Source: SAR92 clade bacterium (GTDB lineage: Bacteria > Pseudomonadota > Gammaproteobacteria > Pseudomonadales > Porticoccaceae). From it: a stretch of 38,634 nucleotides of DNA. The position numbers were made by a program, and so were the translations under genes. Below are positions 7,600 through 16,103 of the stretch, piece after piece. Within the stretch, counting starts at the first letter, position 1, and every line of letters starts with the position of its first letter. The DNA lies in NCBI GenBank assembly GCA_014381985.1, contig JACNKP010000067.1:1-38634 (forward strand), in the 5' to 3' direction. Under the pieces are notes generated by a model. It worked only from the letters and a program-made list of their open reading frames with translations, was not told the origin of the DNA and made no database searches.

Positions 7600-9783
7600 C
7601 TATTGAGCCATGTAATGAATAGGCGAAGACCAGGCGCGCTCCTGGATTGTGGTAGCCAAGTCAGATCTGGGTGCAACACCAGCACGAATGGCATCCCAGG
7701 TCGACCAACGACAGGTTGGATTTTCTAACGCGCGTGCATAATAAAAAGCGCGCTGATCAGCCCTAAAGTCTGGATCATGCCATAGGGTCGATAGTTGCGC
7801 CGCACCAGTTTCTAAATTGATCGAACAGTCGGTAATATCCACTCTGGCACCATTGTCAGGACAACGGTTTGTTTTGGGGTTCACCTCTGCATTACCGGCG
7901 CATGCCACATCGATAACATCTTCATGAGTATTGCCATCGGTATCAATCCAGCCCTTAACTATCTGTATCCGCTGCAGGGGGGCATTTTCTGGGTCGGCTG
8001 AGGCCATAATTAAAAAGCTCGGTGAGCTAGGAGCAGTTGATGCACTTTCTTTAGCCAAGAGAGTGCCTCCCATACTGACGCCACTAGCGTACGCCTGCTC
8101 CACACCATCAGCACTTGTTAGCATGGTGTTATCAAACCCATAACCTGCAAAGAAACGGAGCCTTATGCGTGGGCCTGACGTGGCGAATACTTCCTTTCGA
8201 CGAAAAGCACTATACAGCGACTCTCGGGTGTTTTTCTCAGCCCATGCAGCAGCCAAGCCTGAGGCTCCAAAAGTTGGTGTGGCGCCGCCGGTATAGACAC
8301 TACCGTCGATCTTAACGTACATGTGTTTACCCAGTGGGGTTGGGTTTAGCGTGGTCGCTATTTTCGACGCATAGTAGGTAAACTCTCCGCCAAGTCCTTC
8401 TCGCGGTATCGAGCCTCGCTGTTCGGCAGTAGACGATAATATCCCTAATTTTGATACAAAAGCTGACTCATCATTTTGGCTTGCCGCTGAATGGGTATCA
8501 CTTGAGCCAATAAATCCAAACTTATACGGATTTTTGACCCCTTCTTGCTCAAGGGTCAAACCAGTCAGTAGAGCCTCACGCACATAGGATCCTTGCGGTT
8601 TACTTATTGCCCCTGTTGCAACCCGATAAGGCATGATTTCAAAACCAGCCCATTCATCTCGAGTTGATAAATTAGGGTGGGTTTCTGAAGTACCTTTTAT
8701 CTGCGTTATTTCAACCAGCGGTTCATTTCTGCTACGCTTTTCTGCATAAGCATCATCAAAAGACCTGCTCGCCCAATCTACCCGCTTAAACATCTGACCG
8801 TTGGAGGCATTAGAATTATGCGGTATAGCCAGACTTTCAACGCCTTTTACCCTCAGCGCATCCATCCATTCCCAAAGATCCTCTGGGTTATCTGAATGAA
8901 AGCGAGAAAAGGGCTCACGAGGCAAGCGGTCGCTTCCAGAAAATATAACATTTCTATGCAAGTTACCCATGTCGCTAGTGCTGGTGGTGTATTCGTAGGC
9001 GGCGAACGTGGTGAACTTACCCGGATCATTAAATTGGTCTGCAGCGTTAATAGTATCGCTCCATGCACTCCTTACGACATCGAGCACTTCTTTACGGTCT
9101 AAATCTCCTTCTAATACGGCAGTAACTGCGTCAGGTAAGAAACCCGAGAATGCCAGTAAACGCTTCATTGAACTAATGAAACCAGTGCCGAAGTTGTCAG
9201 GCGCATTTAGGTCATTATAAGGCTCTGAGAATTCATTTTTTGAGAAGGCTGTGCTAGTGTCTGCAGCCGCTTTAACCAAACCTAAAAACATCGCGTGGTC
9301 GGTAACAGCATAAAAATCCATCGGCCGTGATAGTTGCATATTGTAGCCGCCGGGATTTTTGATCGCCTCGCCTCTGGCAAAGCGATAGGCATCATAAGGG
9401 GTTGCTAACGTGCCAAACGCATAACCATCAAAGGAGTATGCTGTGTGCACATGCAAGTCACCAAAATATGCACTACGTTCCATTTGGCTTTCATCTTCGA
9501 TAGTATCAACGGTAACCGAAGCCTCTTCTCGCACTAATAATTCAGTTTCTGTTTCAAAGACGTTTTTTAGCGGAAAGATTGCTGTCCTGGGGTCATCCTT
9601 AAGGAGTCGATCGATTTCAGCAGTTTGCGCCAGAGCACGCTCATCAGAAAGAATGTCGGCGGCAGAACTGAAACCCTCACTGGACGCCTCCATTGTTTGG
9701 TCTGAACAGGATGTTAGTACCAGTCCCATCATCAGTATCCAGAAACAGTGTCGGTATTTACAGTGCCTATTTACCATTTTCAT
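7600..9783 (-). CDS. DUF3604 lipoprotein (PHP-like metal-binding domain)
   Basis: The protein has 727 residues. A leader with lipobox LTSC (Cys26) predicts a lipid-anchored periplasmic protein. The DUF3604 signature AYFGDLHVHTAYSFDG lies at 105-120, with putative metal ligands His111 and His113. TDHAMF (Asp162, His163), an IPHNSNASNG motif and a GSSDTHSAAS motif follow, all resembling the PHP hydrolase layout. The C-terminus ERAWSSPI is family-typical. Function is not established for the family. Members are common in marine bacteria and are often next to oxidative or catabolic genes; here a Rieske oxygenase follows after 35 bases. Two ATG codons (9783 and 9777) can start it, with AGAG just upstream. 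Confidence 0.9.
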   Translation of the reverse strand: MKMVNRHCKYRHCFWILMMGLVLTSCSDQTMEASSEGFSSAADILSDERALAQTAEIDRLLKDDPRTAIFPLKNVFETETELLVREEASVTVDTIEDESQMERSAYFGDLHVHTAYSFDGYAFGTLATPYDAYRFARGEAIKNPGGYNMQLSRPMDFYAVTDHAMFLGLVKAAADTSTAFSKNEFSEPYNDLNAPDNFGTGFISSMKRLLAFSGFLPDAVTAVLEGDLDRKEVLDVVRSAWSDTINAADQFNDPGKFTTFAAYEYTTSTSDMGNLHRNVIFSGSDRLPREPFSRFHSDNPEDLWEWMDALRVKGVESLAIPHNSNASNGQMFKRVDWASRSFDDAYAEKRSRNEPLVEITQIKGTSETHPNLSTRDEWAGFEIMPYRVATGAISKPQGSYVREALLTGLTLEQEGVKNPYKFGFIGSSDTHSAASQNDESAFVSKLGILSSTAEQRGSIPREGLGGEFTYYASKIATTLNPTPLGKHMYVKIDGSVYTGGATPTFGASGLAAAWAEKNTRESLYSAFRRKEVFATSGPRIRLRFFAGYGFDNTMLTSADGVEQAYASGVSMGGTLLAKESASTAPSSPSFLIMASADPENAPLQRIQIVKGWIDTDGNTHEDVIDVACAGNAEVNPKTNRCPDNGARVDITDCSINLETGAAQLSTLWHDPDFRADQRAFYYARALENPTCRWSTWDAIRAGVAPRSDLATTIQERAWSSPIHYMAQ

Positions 9784-9827
9784 ATTCTCTTATTATAAGG
9801 TCAGTGAGCCGCTTTAAAGAGTTTAGC

Positions 9828-9902
9828 TTATTGTTGTCTAGCTGTATGCCAAATGGGTGAGCCCCAAGCCATTTCAGTAGCCGTTGCCGGAACACCACAG
9901 CC
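9828..9902 (-). pseudogene. Fossil C-terminus of a second DUF3604 gene
   Basis: Between an in-frame TAG and a TAA at 9828-9830, one minus-strand frame reads CGVPATATEMAWGSPIWHTA and then RQQ. EMAWGSPIWH closely resembles the ERAWSSPIHY ending of the intact DUF3604 protein directly downstream in the same orientation. No start codon or further homologous sequence is visible. The likely explanation is a former tandem copy, deleted or decayed except for its last codons. This is an inference from about 15 residues, so chance similarity cannot be excluded. The rest of the gap (9784-9962) holds nothing recognisable. Confidence 0.4.
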
Positions 9903-9962
9903 CTAGAGTCGACAATAATCTGTATAGGAAAGGGCCGAAATGCTCCTTAAAACCACCTCGAT

Positions 9963-10424
9963 CTATTCGCAGCCTTCATCGTTAAGCTCTCCCGAAGGCA
10001 TTTGGGTGCGGCAGAACGTCGCGCCGTAAAGATCAGCACCAGAAAGAATAGCACCAGTGAGATCAGCGTCAGAAAGATTAGCGCCATTAAGGTCCGCTGC
10101 AGTAAGGTTAGCAAGAGAAAGGTTAGCACCGCTAAGGTTAGCCTCAAAAAGGCTAGCAGTGGTAAGGTCAGCTCCCGCAAGATTAGCAAAAGAAAGGTTG
10201 GCGCCAGCAAAATAAGCACCAGTAAGCTTAGCTCCAGAAAGCTCAACTCCAGTAAGATCAGCGCCCTCAAAGTCAACATAACTTAAAGAGCAATTCTGAC
10301 ATCGCTTAAGTTGTTCAACCCTCAAAAAATCTGCTTCTTCGTATGCCCATGCACTCGTCATCATAAGCAGAGCAGCAACACAGAGTCTCTTCGCAAGGTA
10401 ATTCGGTAACCTAGAATAATCCAT
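9963..10424 (-). CDS. Exported pentapeptide-repeat protein
   Basis: The protein has 153 residues with a signal peptide ([14 protein letters not shown], hydrophobic core, cleavage near SAWA). About 20 pentapeptide units of the A(D/N)LxG type then run from [11 protein letters not shown] to [13 protein letters not shown]. These should fold into a right-handed quadrilateral beta-helix. A CQNC motif precedes the repeats and CRTQ and CE follow them, consistent with disulfide capping in the periplasm. An upstream TTG (10451) would add nine residues, but the ATG at 10424 puts a normal signal sequence first and is preferred. The repeated codons make the DNA itself internally repetitive. Function is unknown; similar small exported pentapeptide proteins are common in marine gammaproteobacteria. 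Confidence 0.85.
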   Translation of the reverse strand: MDYSRLPNYLAKRLCVAALLMMTSAWAYEEADFLRVEQLKRCQNCSLSYVDFEGADLTGVELSGAKLTGAYFAGANLSFANLAGADLTTASLFEANLSGANLSLANLTAADLNGANLSDADLTGAILSGADLYGATFCRTQMPSGELNDEGCE

Positions 10425-10614
10425 AACAACAATTCCGAGTACTTTAACCAAGAGTAGGTAAAATATGTCGATTTATCTATAAATTGTTATAAAACAATTA
10501 TTACGGCAACGATCTCTTTCTGTAAAACCATAACAGACCGTATTTTTATAATCCGCCGGCGTTGTGAATTCACCTCAAGGCTGGGCGGCGTTATTGGAGC
10601 CCTAAAAATTATCT

Positions 10615-11637
10615 TCAGTTAAAATCTTCTGCTGAAATATCACTATGGTGAGTGTCGAGTATCACAAATAAATATTCATTACCCGCTCTTAGCAAAGTAT
10701 GGCCTGTGTAATCGTAATAATGAATGTATCCGCCAGCATAAAATGAGCCTTGAGTGCCTTGTGTTATAGAAAGATTAGAGAAATTCAAACCACCGTCTAA
10801 GCGAATCTTATCAACCCCATCTTCAAAATCATGAATAGCGCTTGTAGTTATAAAGCCATCTGAACCATCCCCTGGACGAGCGATAAAAATATCGTGGCCA
10901 CTGCCGCCGTAAAGCTGATCTTTCCCGTCGCCACCATCAAGAATATCGTCGCCATTCCCGCCATATAACTCGTCGAAACTGTCAGAACCATATAAAGTAT
11001 CGTTGTCATCGCCACCATAAAGCTTATCTTGGCCACTTCCGCCGTCGATAATGTCATTTCCCGCTTCTCCATATAGAAGATCTCTTCCGCCAAGGCCGTA
11101 TAAAATATCATTCCCTGGGCCAGCATATAAGGTGTCTGAATTGTCCGTGCCATAGATTATTTGGTCGTCGGGAAAAGCGGGCATCAGCGTCTTTAAATGA
11201 GCTTCAATCTCGGCTGCCGTATCACGTATTGCATCCCCTGTTATAACACCGTTAACCAGCGGATCGCCTTCCAAGCCAAATAGGTATCGCAAGGTAAGCA
11301 AACCATCAGTTAATGCATCAATCTGTCCGTCACCATCAATATCAGCAAGGTCACCTAGCTTCTCAATTCTAGATTCAATATCTACCGCTGACTTATAGTC
11401 GGCATTGGATGCAATCGCTCCCGTAATGAGAGGCTCTCCGTCTAGACCAAACATACCTCTAAGCAGCAGTAATCCATCAGTTAACGCGTCATATTGACCA
11501 TTGCCATCAATATCTAAGGTTAATGTCGATGGATTAGATTCTTCCTGTGAAAAACTTGTCATCGAAAAGAGAAATAGAATAATGGGCCAAGACATTTTGG
11601 CTAGATAGTAGTCGCTATGCAGTCTAGAACAATTCAT
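10615..11637 (-). CDS. Secreted EF-hand (dockerin-like) plus RTX calcium-binding protein
   Basis: The protein has 340 residues. A signal-like segment (about 15-30, ending TSFS) is followed by two near-identical EF-hand or dockerin-type repeats, DIDGNGQYDALTDGLLLLRG near 42-61 and DIDGDGQIDALTDGLLTLRY near 99-118. An RTX block of GGxGxDxLYG nonapeptides spans about 160-255, including GDDNDTLYG and GGNGDDILDGG. The C-terminal part resembles the beta-rich tail of RTX secretion substrates. It should bind several Ca2+ ions and act outside the cell as an adhesin or scaffold piece. No catalytic domain is visible. The ATG at 11637 lacks a strong ribosome site and a second Met (residue 15) is possible. 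No type I secretion genes lie nearby. Confidence 0.85.
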   Translation of the reverse strand: MNCSRLHSDYYLAKMSWPIILFLFSMTSFSQEESNPSTLTLDIDGNGQYDALTDGLLLLRGMFGLDGEPLITGAIASNADYKSAVDIESRIEKLGDLADIDGDGQIDALTDGLLTLRYLFGLEGDPLVNGVITGDAIRDTAAEIEAHLKTLMPAFPDDQIIYGTDNSDTLYAGPGNDILYGLGGRDLLYGEAGNDIIDGGSGQDKLYGGDDNDTLYGSDSFDELYGGNGDDILDGGDGKDQLYGGSGHDIFIARPGDGSDGFITTSAIHDFEDGVDKIRLDGGLNFSNLSITQGTQGSFYAGGYIHYYDYTGHTLLRAGNEYLFVILDTHHSDISAEDFN

Positions 11638-12011
11638 GGCTAGAGCTCAACTTGTGTTTACTAAGCATAGCTAAAGAAGGTCGACTTATCTATACGGCTA
11701 TGCCCGTCCATAAAAGGAATAATGGCGGGGTCTGTGGGCCACTTATTGCCTCCCCAGTGATAAAAAAACCAATGCCTTAGGGGTTGTATTTGTTGCTGGT
11801 ACTCGATGTTCTTCGTTCTTAATATCGTGTCTATTAAAAGAGACCATAAGGAGTCTTTAAACAGACAGCAACGATAAGTCATTCTTCGGAATGAATAATT
11901 ATGTCGAGATAGGAACAAAAGATAAATCATAAAGCTCAACTGACATAGAGCTCACTTATTAAAGATTTTTGGGTTAAGACGCAAAAATTGGGACTTGAAA
12001 GGGGAAACAAC
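11638..12011. other. Divergent intergenic region, no confident gene
   Basis: These 374 AT-rich bases separate the RTX gene (minus) from the DmdA-like gene (plus) and must hold both promoters. A minus-strand frame (11661-11939, TTG start) ends with GGNKWPTDPAIIPFMDGHSR and a few more residues. Its composition is protein-like, but it has no recognisable domain, ribosome site or signal, so it could be a decayed gene tail. A good AGGGGA lies just before the plus-strand ATG at 12012. No terminator hairpin is evident. Confidence 0.4.
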
Positions 12012-13223
12012 ATGTCGCAAGAGAGTAAAACTGCAGCCATTCCATTTGGAGCCCGAGTAAGAAAATCACCCTTCTTTGACTCTACTAGAAAAGATGGCGC
12101 AAAGGCGTTTTCAGTGTACAACCACATGTACTTTCCAACGTCATATGCCGGAACAGAGAGTGAATATGATAGTCTTATTAATGATGTGACTATGTGGGAT
12201 GTGGCGGTTGAACGACAGATTGAAATCAACGGCCCCGATGCCTATGAGTTTATTCGTCGGCTAACGCCAAGGAACCTGGAGAAATGTGAAATTGGCCGTT
12301 GTCTCTACGTGATCCTAACAGGCCACAATGGTGGCGCGATTAATGATGCCGTGCTTCTTAGATTAAAACCCGATCAATTCTGGTTGTCTCCAGGTGATGG
12401 CGACGTACTACTTTGGATCCAAGGCGTGGCTATTAATTCGGGCTTTGACGTCAATGTTTTTGAACCTGACGTGTCGCCTCTGGGCATATGTGGGCCTAAA
12501 GCACCCGCCCTCATCAACAAACTGTTTGATGGCGAGCACGATGATTTACGCTTTTATCAAGCACGTGAAACCTCGCTCGCCGGCATTCCAATGGTGATTG
12601 CTCGAACAGGATGGAGCGGCGAAATAAGCTACGAGCTCTATCTTCGTGATGGAAAGCGTGGCGATGCATTATGGGCAGTCGTCAAAGACGCCGGCCAAGA
12701 GTTCAACATAGCACCGGCAGCCCCAAATACTATACGCAGTATTGAGGGCGGCTTGCTCTCTTATGTCTCAGACATCACTAGAAATGACTGCCCCTATACC
12801 ATCGGGTTAGACCGTCTGGTTGATGTTGACCAAGACATTGACTTTATTGGCAAGGAGGCCTTAAAGAAGATCAAAGAAAACGGTCCTGCAAGAAAACTAG
12901 TGGGCATAGAGATTGCCGGTGATCCCATCACGTCTGCACCTGAGCATCCATGGCCTGTTTTCAGCGGTGATGAAAATGTTGGCTATGTTTCACGTTGTAT
13001 ATTCTCGCCGCGTCTTGGGAAGAATATTGGCTTTGCCAACGTTCCAACCGAACTCTCCGCGTTAGATACACAGTTAACTATAAAATGTTTTCTGGGTGAT
13101 TTAACTGCGACTGTTAGTGCGTTTCCGTGGGTACCCGCAGAACGCATCGCTCGACATATTGCGCCTCCACTGGCTAAAACGAACCCGTTTGGCAGTCTAC
13201 GTATGAGGGCCAGCCCCCTGTAA
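12012..13223 (+). CDS. GcvT-family methyltransferase, DmdA-like (DMSP demethylase family)
   Basis: The 403-residue protein belongs to the folate-binding GcvT/DmdA family. Family landmarks are SVYNHMYFPTSY, MWDVAVERQIEINGPDAYEF, LTPRNLEKCEIGRCLY, VFEPDVSPLGICGPKAPAL and FIGKEALKKIK. DmdA moves a methyl group from dimethylsulfoniopropionate to tetrahydrofolate, giving methylmercaptopropionate. The next two genes encode an acyl-CoA synthetase and a crotonase, matching the DmdB and DmdD steps. However, segments that I recall as GWSKQGG and CPNLIERIE in characterised DmdA read GWSGEIS and APNTIRSIE here, so another O-, S- or N-methylated substrate is possible. An AGGGGA six bases before it fixes the ATG at 12012 over an upstream TTG. 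Confidence 0.85.
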   Translation: MSQESKTAAIPFGARVRKSPFFDSTRKDGAKAFSVYNHMYFPTSYAGTESEYDSLINDVTMWDVAVERQIEINGPDAYEFIRRLTPRNLEKCEIGRCLYVILTGHNGGAINDAVLLRLKPDQFWLSPGDGDVLLWIQGVAINSGFDVNVFEPDVSPLGICGPKAPALINKLFDGEHDDLRFYQARETSLAGIPMVIARTGWSGEISYELYLRDGKRGDALWAVVKDAGQEFNIAPAAPNTIRSIEGGLLSYVSDITRNDCPYTIGLDRLVDVDQDIDFIGKEALKKIKENGPARKLVGIEIAGDPITSAPEHPWPVFSGDENVGYVSRCIFSPRLGKNIGFANVPTELSALDTQLTIKCFLGDLTATVSAFPWVPAERIARHIAPPLAKTNPFGSLRMRASPL

Positions 13224-13236
13224 TAGAGATAAACAA

Positions 13237-14874
13237 ATGTCCAACAACAAGTTTGATGCCTTCGCTATAACCGCAGCGAATTATGAAGCCTTAACCCCGC
13301 TTTCATTTTTGCCAAGAACAGCACTGATGTTTCCAAATCGTCGTGCAGTTGTTTATGGCGAGCGCAGCTATTCTTGGCAAGAGTTTTATAAGCGCTGTAC
13401 CAAACTTGCTTCAGCACTGAACAAGATTGGTATTGGCAGAGGCGATACCGTCGCTGTTTTGGCCGCAAATACCCCCGAAATGGTAGAAGCTCACTTTGGC
13501 ATACCGATGTCTGGTGCCGTATTAAACACGGTTAATACTCGCTTGGATGATGAAACCATCGGCTATATTTTGCGCCATGGAGAAGCCAAAGTATTTATCG
13601 TTGATTACGAGCTTGCTCCCCAAGTCAAAAACGCACTTGAAATCCATGGAGACAGCGATTTACTAGTCATTGATATCTTAGACCTGCAAAACACTGTTAA
13701 CCCAGCGGCAATAGGCACTACTGACTATGAAGCATTTTTAGCAACCGGCACAGATAAGTTTCATTGGGATATGCCAACCAATGAATGGGATACCATTGGC
13801 CTTAGCTACACCTCGGGCACATCAGGTCGGCCCAAGGGCGTGGTGTACCATCACCGTGGCTCATATCTAATGTCGATGGGAACTATCACCGACTGGGATT
13901 TACCTCGTCACCCTAATTATTTGTACACTGTACCCATGTTTCATTGCAACGGATGGGGCCATGCGTGGACAATGACCGCGTTGGCGGGAACCATGTTTTG
14001 TACACGAGCCATTGTTCCAGAGGCAATTTTTTCGGCGATTTTAGAGCATAATATTTCTCACTTTGGCGGCGCGCCGATTGTATTAAGTATGCTACTTAAT
14101 TCTCCTGCAGCTAAAGATTTCTCTTGTCCGCATAGAGTTGAATTAATGACCGCAGGCGCCCCTCCGCCAGCCTCGGTAGTGCAAGGCATAGAAAACTTAG
14201 GCTTCAATGTCACACAGGTCTATGGGTTGACTGAAACCTACGGCCACACTGTTATGTGTACCTGGAATTCCGATTGGGATAACCTCGATGAGGAAGCAAG
14301 AGCTAAATTAAAGGCTAGGCAAGGTGCCGCAATGGTTCAGACGGCAGGCATGCGCATTGTGGACATGGAATCTCGGGAAGATGTTCCCGCCGACGGGCAA
14401 ACGATCGGTGAAATACTAATCCGTGGTAATACGGTGATGAAAGGCTACTTAAAAGATGCCGATAATACCGCAGCATCCTTTAAAAATGGTTGGTTCCATA
14501 CTGGCGATTTAGCGGTCATGCATCCACAGGGTTATGCCGAAATTAAAGACCGTTTAAAAGATATTATTATTTCCGGTGGTGAAAATATTTCTTCCGTAGA
14601 GATTGAGAGTGTATTGCATAGGCATGAGGCCGTAGCACTCGCCGCGGTGGTCGCTCTGCCGGATGAAAAGTGGGGCGAAGTGCCCCTTGCTTTTATAGAG
14701 CTCCTTAATGGAGCCCAGGTTACAGAGAAGGAACTTGAAGTGTTTTGCAGAGCTCACCTTGCTAGCTTCAAACGTCCGAAAAAAGTTATATTTGGCGAAT
14801 TACCTAAAACAGCGACGGGTAAGATTCAAAAATATGAGCTGCGGGCTCTGGCGCGCAGCGGCCAACTAAACTGA
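13237..14874 (+). CDS. Acyl-CoA synthetase (AMP-forming), DmdB-like
   Basis: The 545-residue ANL-superfamily ligase is complete. The P-loop YTSGTSGRPKG is near 191-201, YGLTETYGH near 330, TGDLAVMHPQGYAEIKDR near 425-443, ISGGENISSVEIE in the hinge region, and the C-terminal KTATGKIQK carries the adenylation lysine. It activates a carboxylic acid with ATP and CoA. It starts 13 bases after the DmdA-like gene and a crotonase follows, so the predicted substrate is methylmercaptopropionate or an analogous demethylation product, as in DmdB. Medium-chain fatty acids remain an alternative, because DmdB-type ligases are not separable from these by motif alone. Cytoplasmic. Confidence 0.93.
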   Translation: MSNNKFDAFAITAANYEALTPLSFLPRTALMFPNRRAVVYGERSYSWQEFYKRCTKLASALNKIGIGRGDTVAVLAANTPEMVEAHFGIPMSGAVLNTVNTRLDDETIGYILRHGEAKVFIVDYELAPQVKNALEIHGDSDLLVIDILDLQNTVNPAAIGTTDYEAFLATGTDKFHWDMPTNEWDTIGLSYTSGTSGRPKGVVYHHRGSYLMSMGTITDWDLPRHPNYLYTVPMFHCNGWGHAWTMTALAGTMFCTRAIVPEAIFSAILEHNISHFGGAPIVLSMLLNSPAAKDFSCPHRVELMTAGAPPPASVVQGIENLGFNVTQVYGLTETYGHTVMCTWNSDWDNLDEEARAKLKARQGAAMVQTAGMRIVDMESREDVPADGQTIGEILIRGNTVMKGYLKDADNTAASFKNGWFHTGDLAVMHPQGYAEIKDRLKDIIISGGENISSVEIESVLHRHEAVALAAVVALPDEKWGEVPLAFIELLNGAQVTEKELEVFCRAHLASFKRPKKVIFGELPKTATGKIQKYELRALARSGQLN

Positions 14875-14989
14875 ACCACATGATGGCACTAGACTGGGCT
14901 GGTCAATTAACGATACTCTCGCTTTCTTAGACCTTACTAATAATGCAATCTAACACTAGAAAACATAAAGTATTTTAGGAGAAATTATT

Positions 14990-15790
14990 TTGGAAAAACT
15001 CGATAACTTTGATCTCGAAAATCTCACTCTCATCGGTGACGAAGACGGTATTGTGCAGGTTGTCCTGTCGCGGCCAGCAAAGCGTAATGCCCTAAATGCT
15101 CAAACTATTGAGGAATTGATCGAGGTTTTCTCTAAGCTCCCTAGGATGGGTGCCCGAGCCGTAGTGCTTCGAGCTGAAGGAGACCATTTCTGTGCTGGTT
15201 TAGACCTCGTCGAACACCACAATGAGCAGCGTCGCCCTGAAGAATTTATGCATATTTGCCTGCGTTGGCATGAAGCCTTTAATAAAATGGAATATGGTGG
15301 CGTGCCAATCATAGCTGCACTTAAAGGAGCCGTAGTTGGCGGTGGCCTGGAGCTTGCCTCTGCCGCTCACGTTCGCGTGGCTGATCAAAGCACCTATTTT
15401 GCATTGCCTGAAGGACAGCGTGGCCTATTTACCGGCGGTGGCGCAACTATTCGTGTTGCCGACCTTGTTGGTAAAGCACGCATGATCGATATGATGTTAA
15501 CCGGCAGAGTCTATAAGCAAGAAGAAGCCTTCCAAGTGGGCTTGTGTCAGTATCTTATCGACGGTTCAAGTGACGATAAAGCCATGGCGATTGCCCGTAC
15601 AGCGGCGGAAAATCCAGCCTTATCTAATTTTGCTATTTGCTCTGCAATTAGTCACATGCAAAATATGTCGGCGATGGATGCAGCCTACGCAGAATCTGTT
15701 ATGGCGGGCATTGTTAATACTCAGCCGGCTTCTAATGAAAGATTAGAGGCATTTGCCAATAAGAGCGCACCAAGAGTTCGTCCAGACTAA
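14990..15790 (+). CDS. Crotonase-family enoyl-CoA hydratase, DmdD-like, TTG start
   Basis: The 266-residue crotonase has the oxyanion-hole segment FCAGLDL (67-73) and [20 protein letters not shown]. Both hydratase glutamates are present, Glu121 and Glu141 (LPEGQRG). These are, as I recall, the same residue numbers reported for the catalytic glutamates of DmdD, the methylthioacryloyl-CoA hydratase that releases methanethiol. The first codon is TTG: AGGAGA at 14977-14982 lies seven bases before it, and no ATG occurs before the fold begins. A gap of 115 bases separates it from the ligase gene. DmdC, the dehydrogenase between the ligase and hydratase steps, is not in the window. Confidence 0.9.
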   Translation: MEKLDNFDLENLTLIGDEDGIVQVVLSRPAKRNALNAQTIEELIEVFSKLPRMGARAVVLRAEGDHFCAGLDLVEHHNEQRRPEEFMHICLRWHEAFNKMEYGGVPIIAALKGAVVGGGLELASAAHVRVADQSTYFALPEGQRGLFTGGGATIRVADLVGKARMIDMMLTGRVYKQEEAFQVGLCQYLIDGSSDDKAMAIARTAAENPALSNFAICSAISHMQNMSAMDAAYAESVMAGIVNTQPASNERLEAFANKSAPRVRPD

Positions 15791-15852
15791 CCACTCGGAC
15801 TCCATCAATAAGGCCATAAATAAGACGTTAAATTAGCGTATCTAAAACCAAA

Positions 15853-15887
15853 AATCCTCAGCACATCTATGCTAAGGATTAGTATTT
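15853..15887. terminator. Bidirectional intrinsic terminator of the tRNA-Ala fragment and crotonase gene
   Basis: An 11-bp stem (15853-15863 with 15870-15880) encloses a six-base loop. Read on the minus strand it pairs fully with one G-U wobble and is followed by TTTGGTTTT. It begins eight bases after the tRNA CCA end, so it is the natural terminator of that tRNA. On the plus strand there is one C-A mismatch followed by TATTTTT, so it may also stop the crotonase transcript. Confidence 0.75.
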
Positions 15888-15888
15888 T

Positions 15889-15938
15889 TGGTGGAGGCTA
15901 GCGGGATCGAACCGCTGACCTCAACACTGCCAGAGTTG
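15889..15938 (-). pseudogene. 3' half of tRNA-Ala(GGC), probable attachment-site remnant
   Basis: On the minus strand the sequence gives an anticodon arm with loop CTGGCAG (anticodon GGC, T before and A after) and variable loop AGGTC. The T-arm is AGCGG TTCGATC CCGCT, the acceptor 3' strand is AGCCTCC, and ACCA follows. U at position 70 fits the G3-U70 identity pair of tRNA-Ala. Upstream of the anticodon arm the sequence becomes unrelated AT-rich DNA: no D-arm and no matching acceptor 5' strand occur. One anticodon-stem pair is mismatched. A 3' tRNA half with its own terminator downstream is what integration at a tRNA gene leaves on the displaced side. The remaining gap up to 16103 holds nothing else recognised. 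Confidence 0.75.
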
Positions 15939-16103
15939 AGTGATTAAAAAATAAGTCGTGTATAAAGACTACATCATTGATTTATTGGAAAATTTGCCTT
16001 TTATTCGACTGCGTATGCTACGCAGCTACACTTTTAAATGAGCATCTCGATCTAGTGCGAGTATTCATTTTCATAGCGATTAGGGCTTAGAATAAATATT
16101 AGG

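Noticed and set aside
10002-10286. Plus-strand frame of 94 codons rich in Lys and Ser
   Set aside because: Its repetitive KISxRK pattern is the antisense of the pentapeptide repeats; the minus-strand frame has signal peptide and repeats.
10848-11153. Frame of 101 codons rich in Met, Thr and Ile inside the RTX gene
   Set aside because: It is a shifted reading of the RTX repeat codons on the same strand and has no ribosome site.
11661-11939. Minus-strand 92-codon frame in the divergent gap
   Set aside because: The C-terminal part looks protein-like, but it has a TTG start, no ribosome site and no recognisable family; kept only as a note on the intergenic region.
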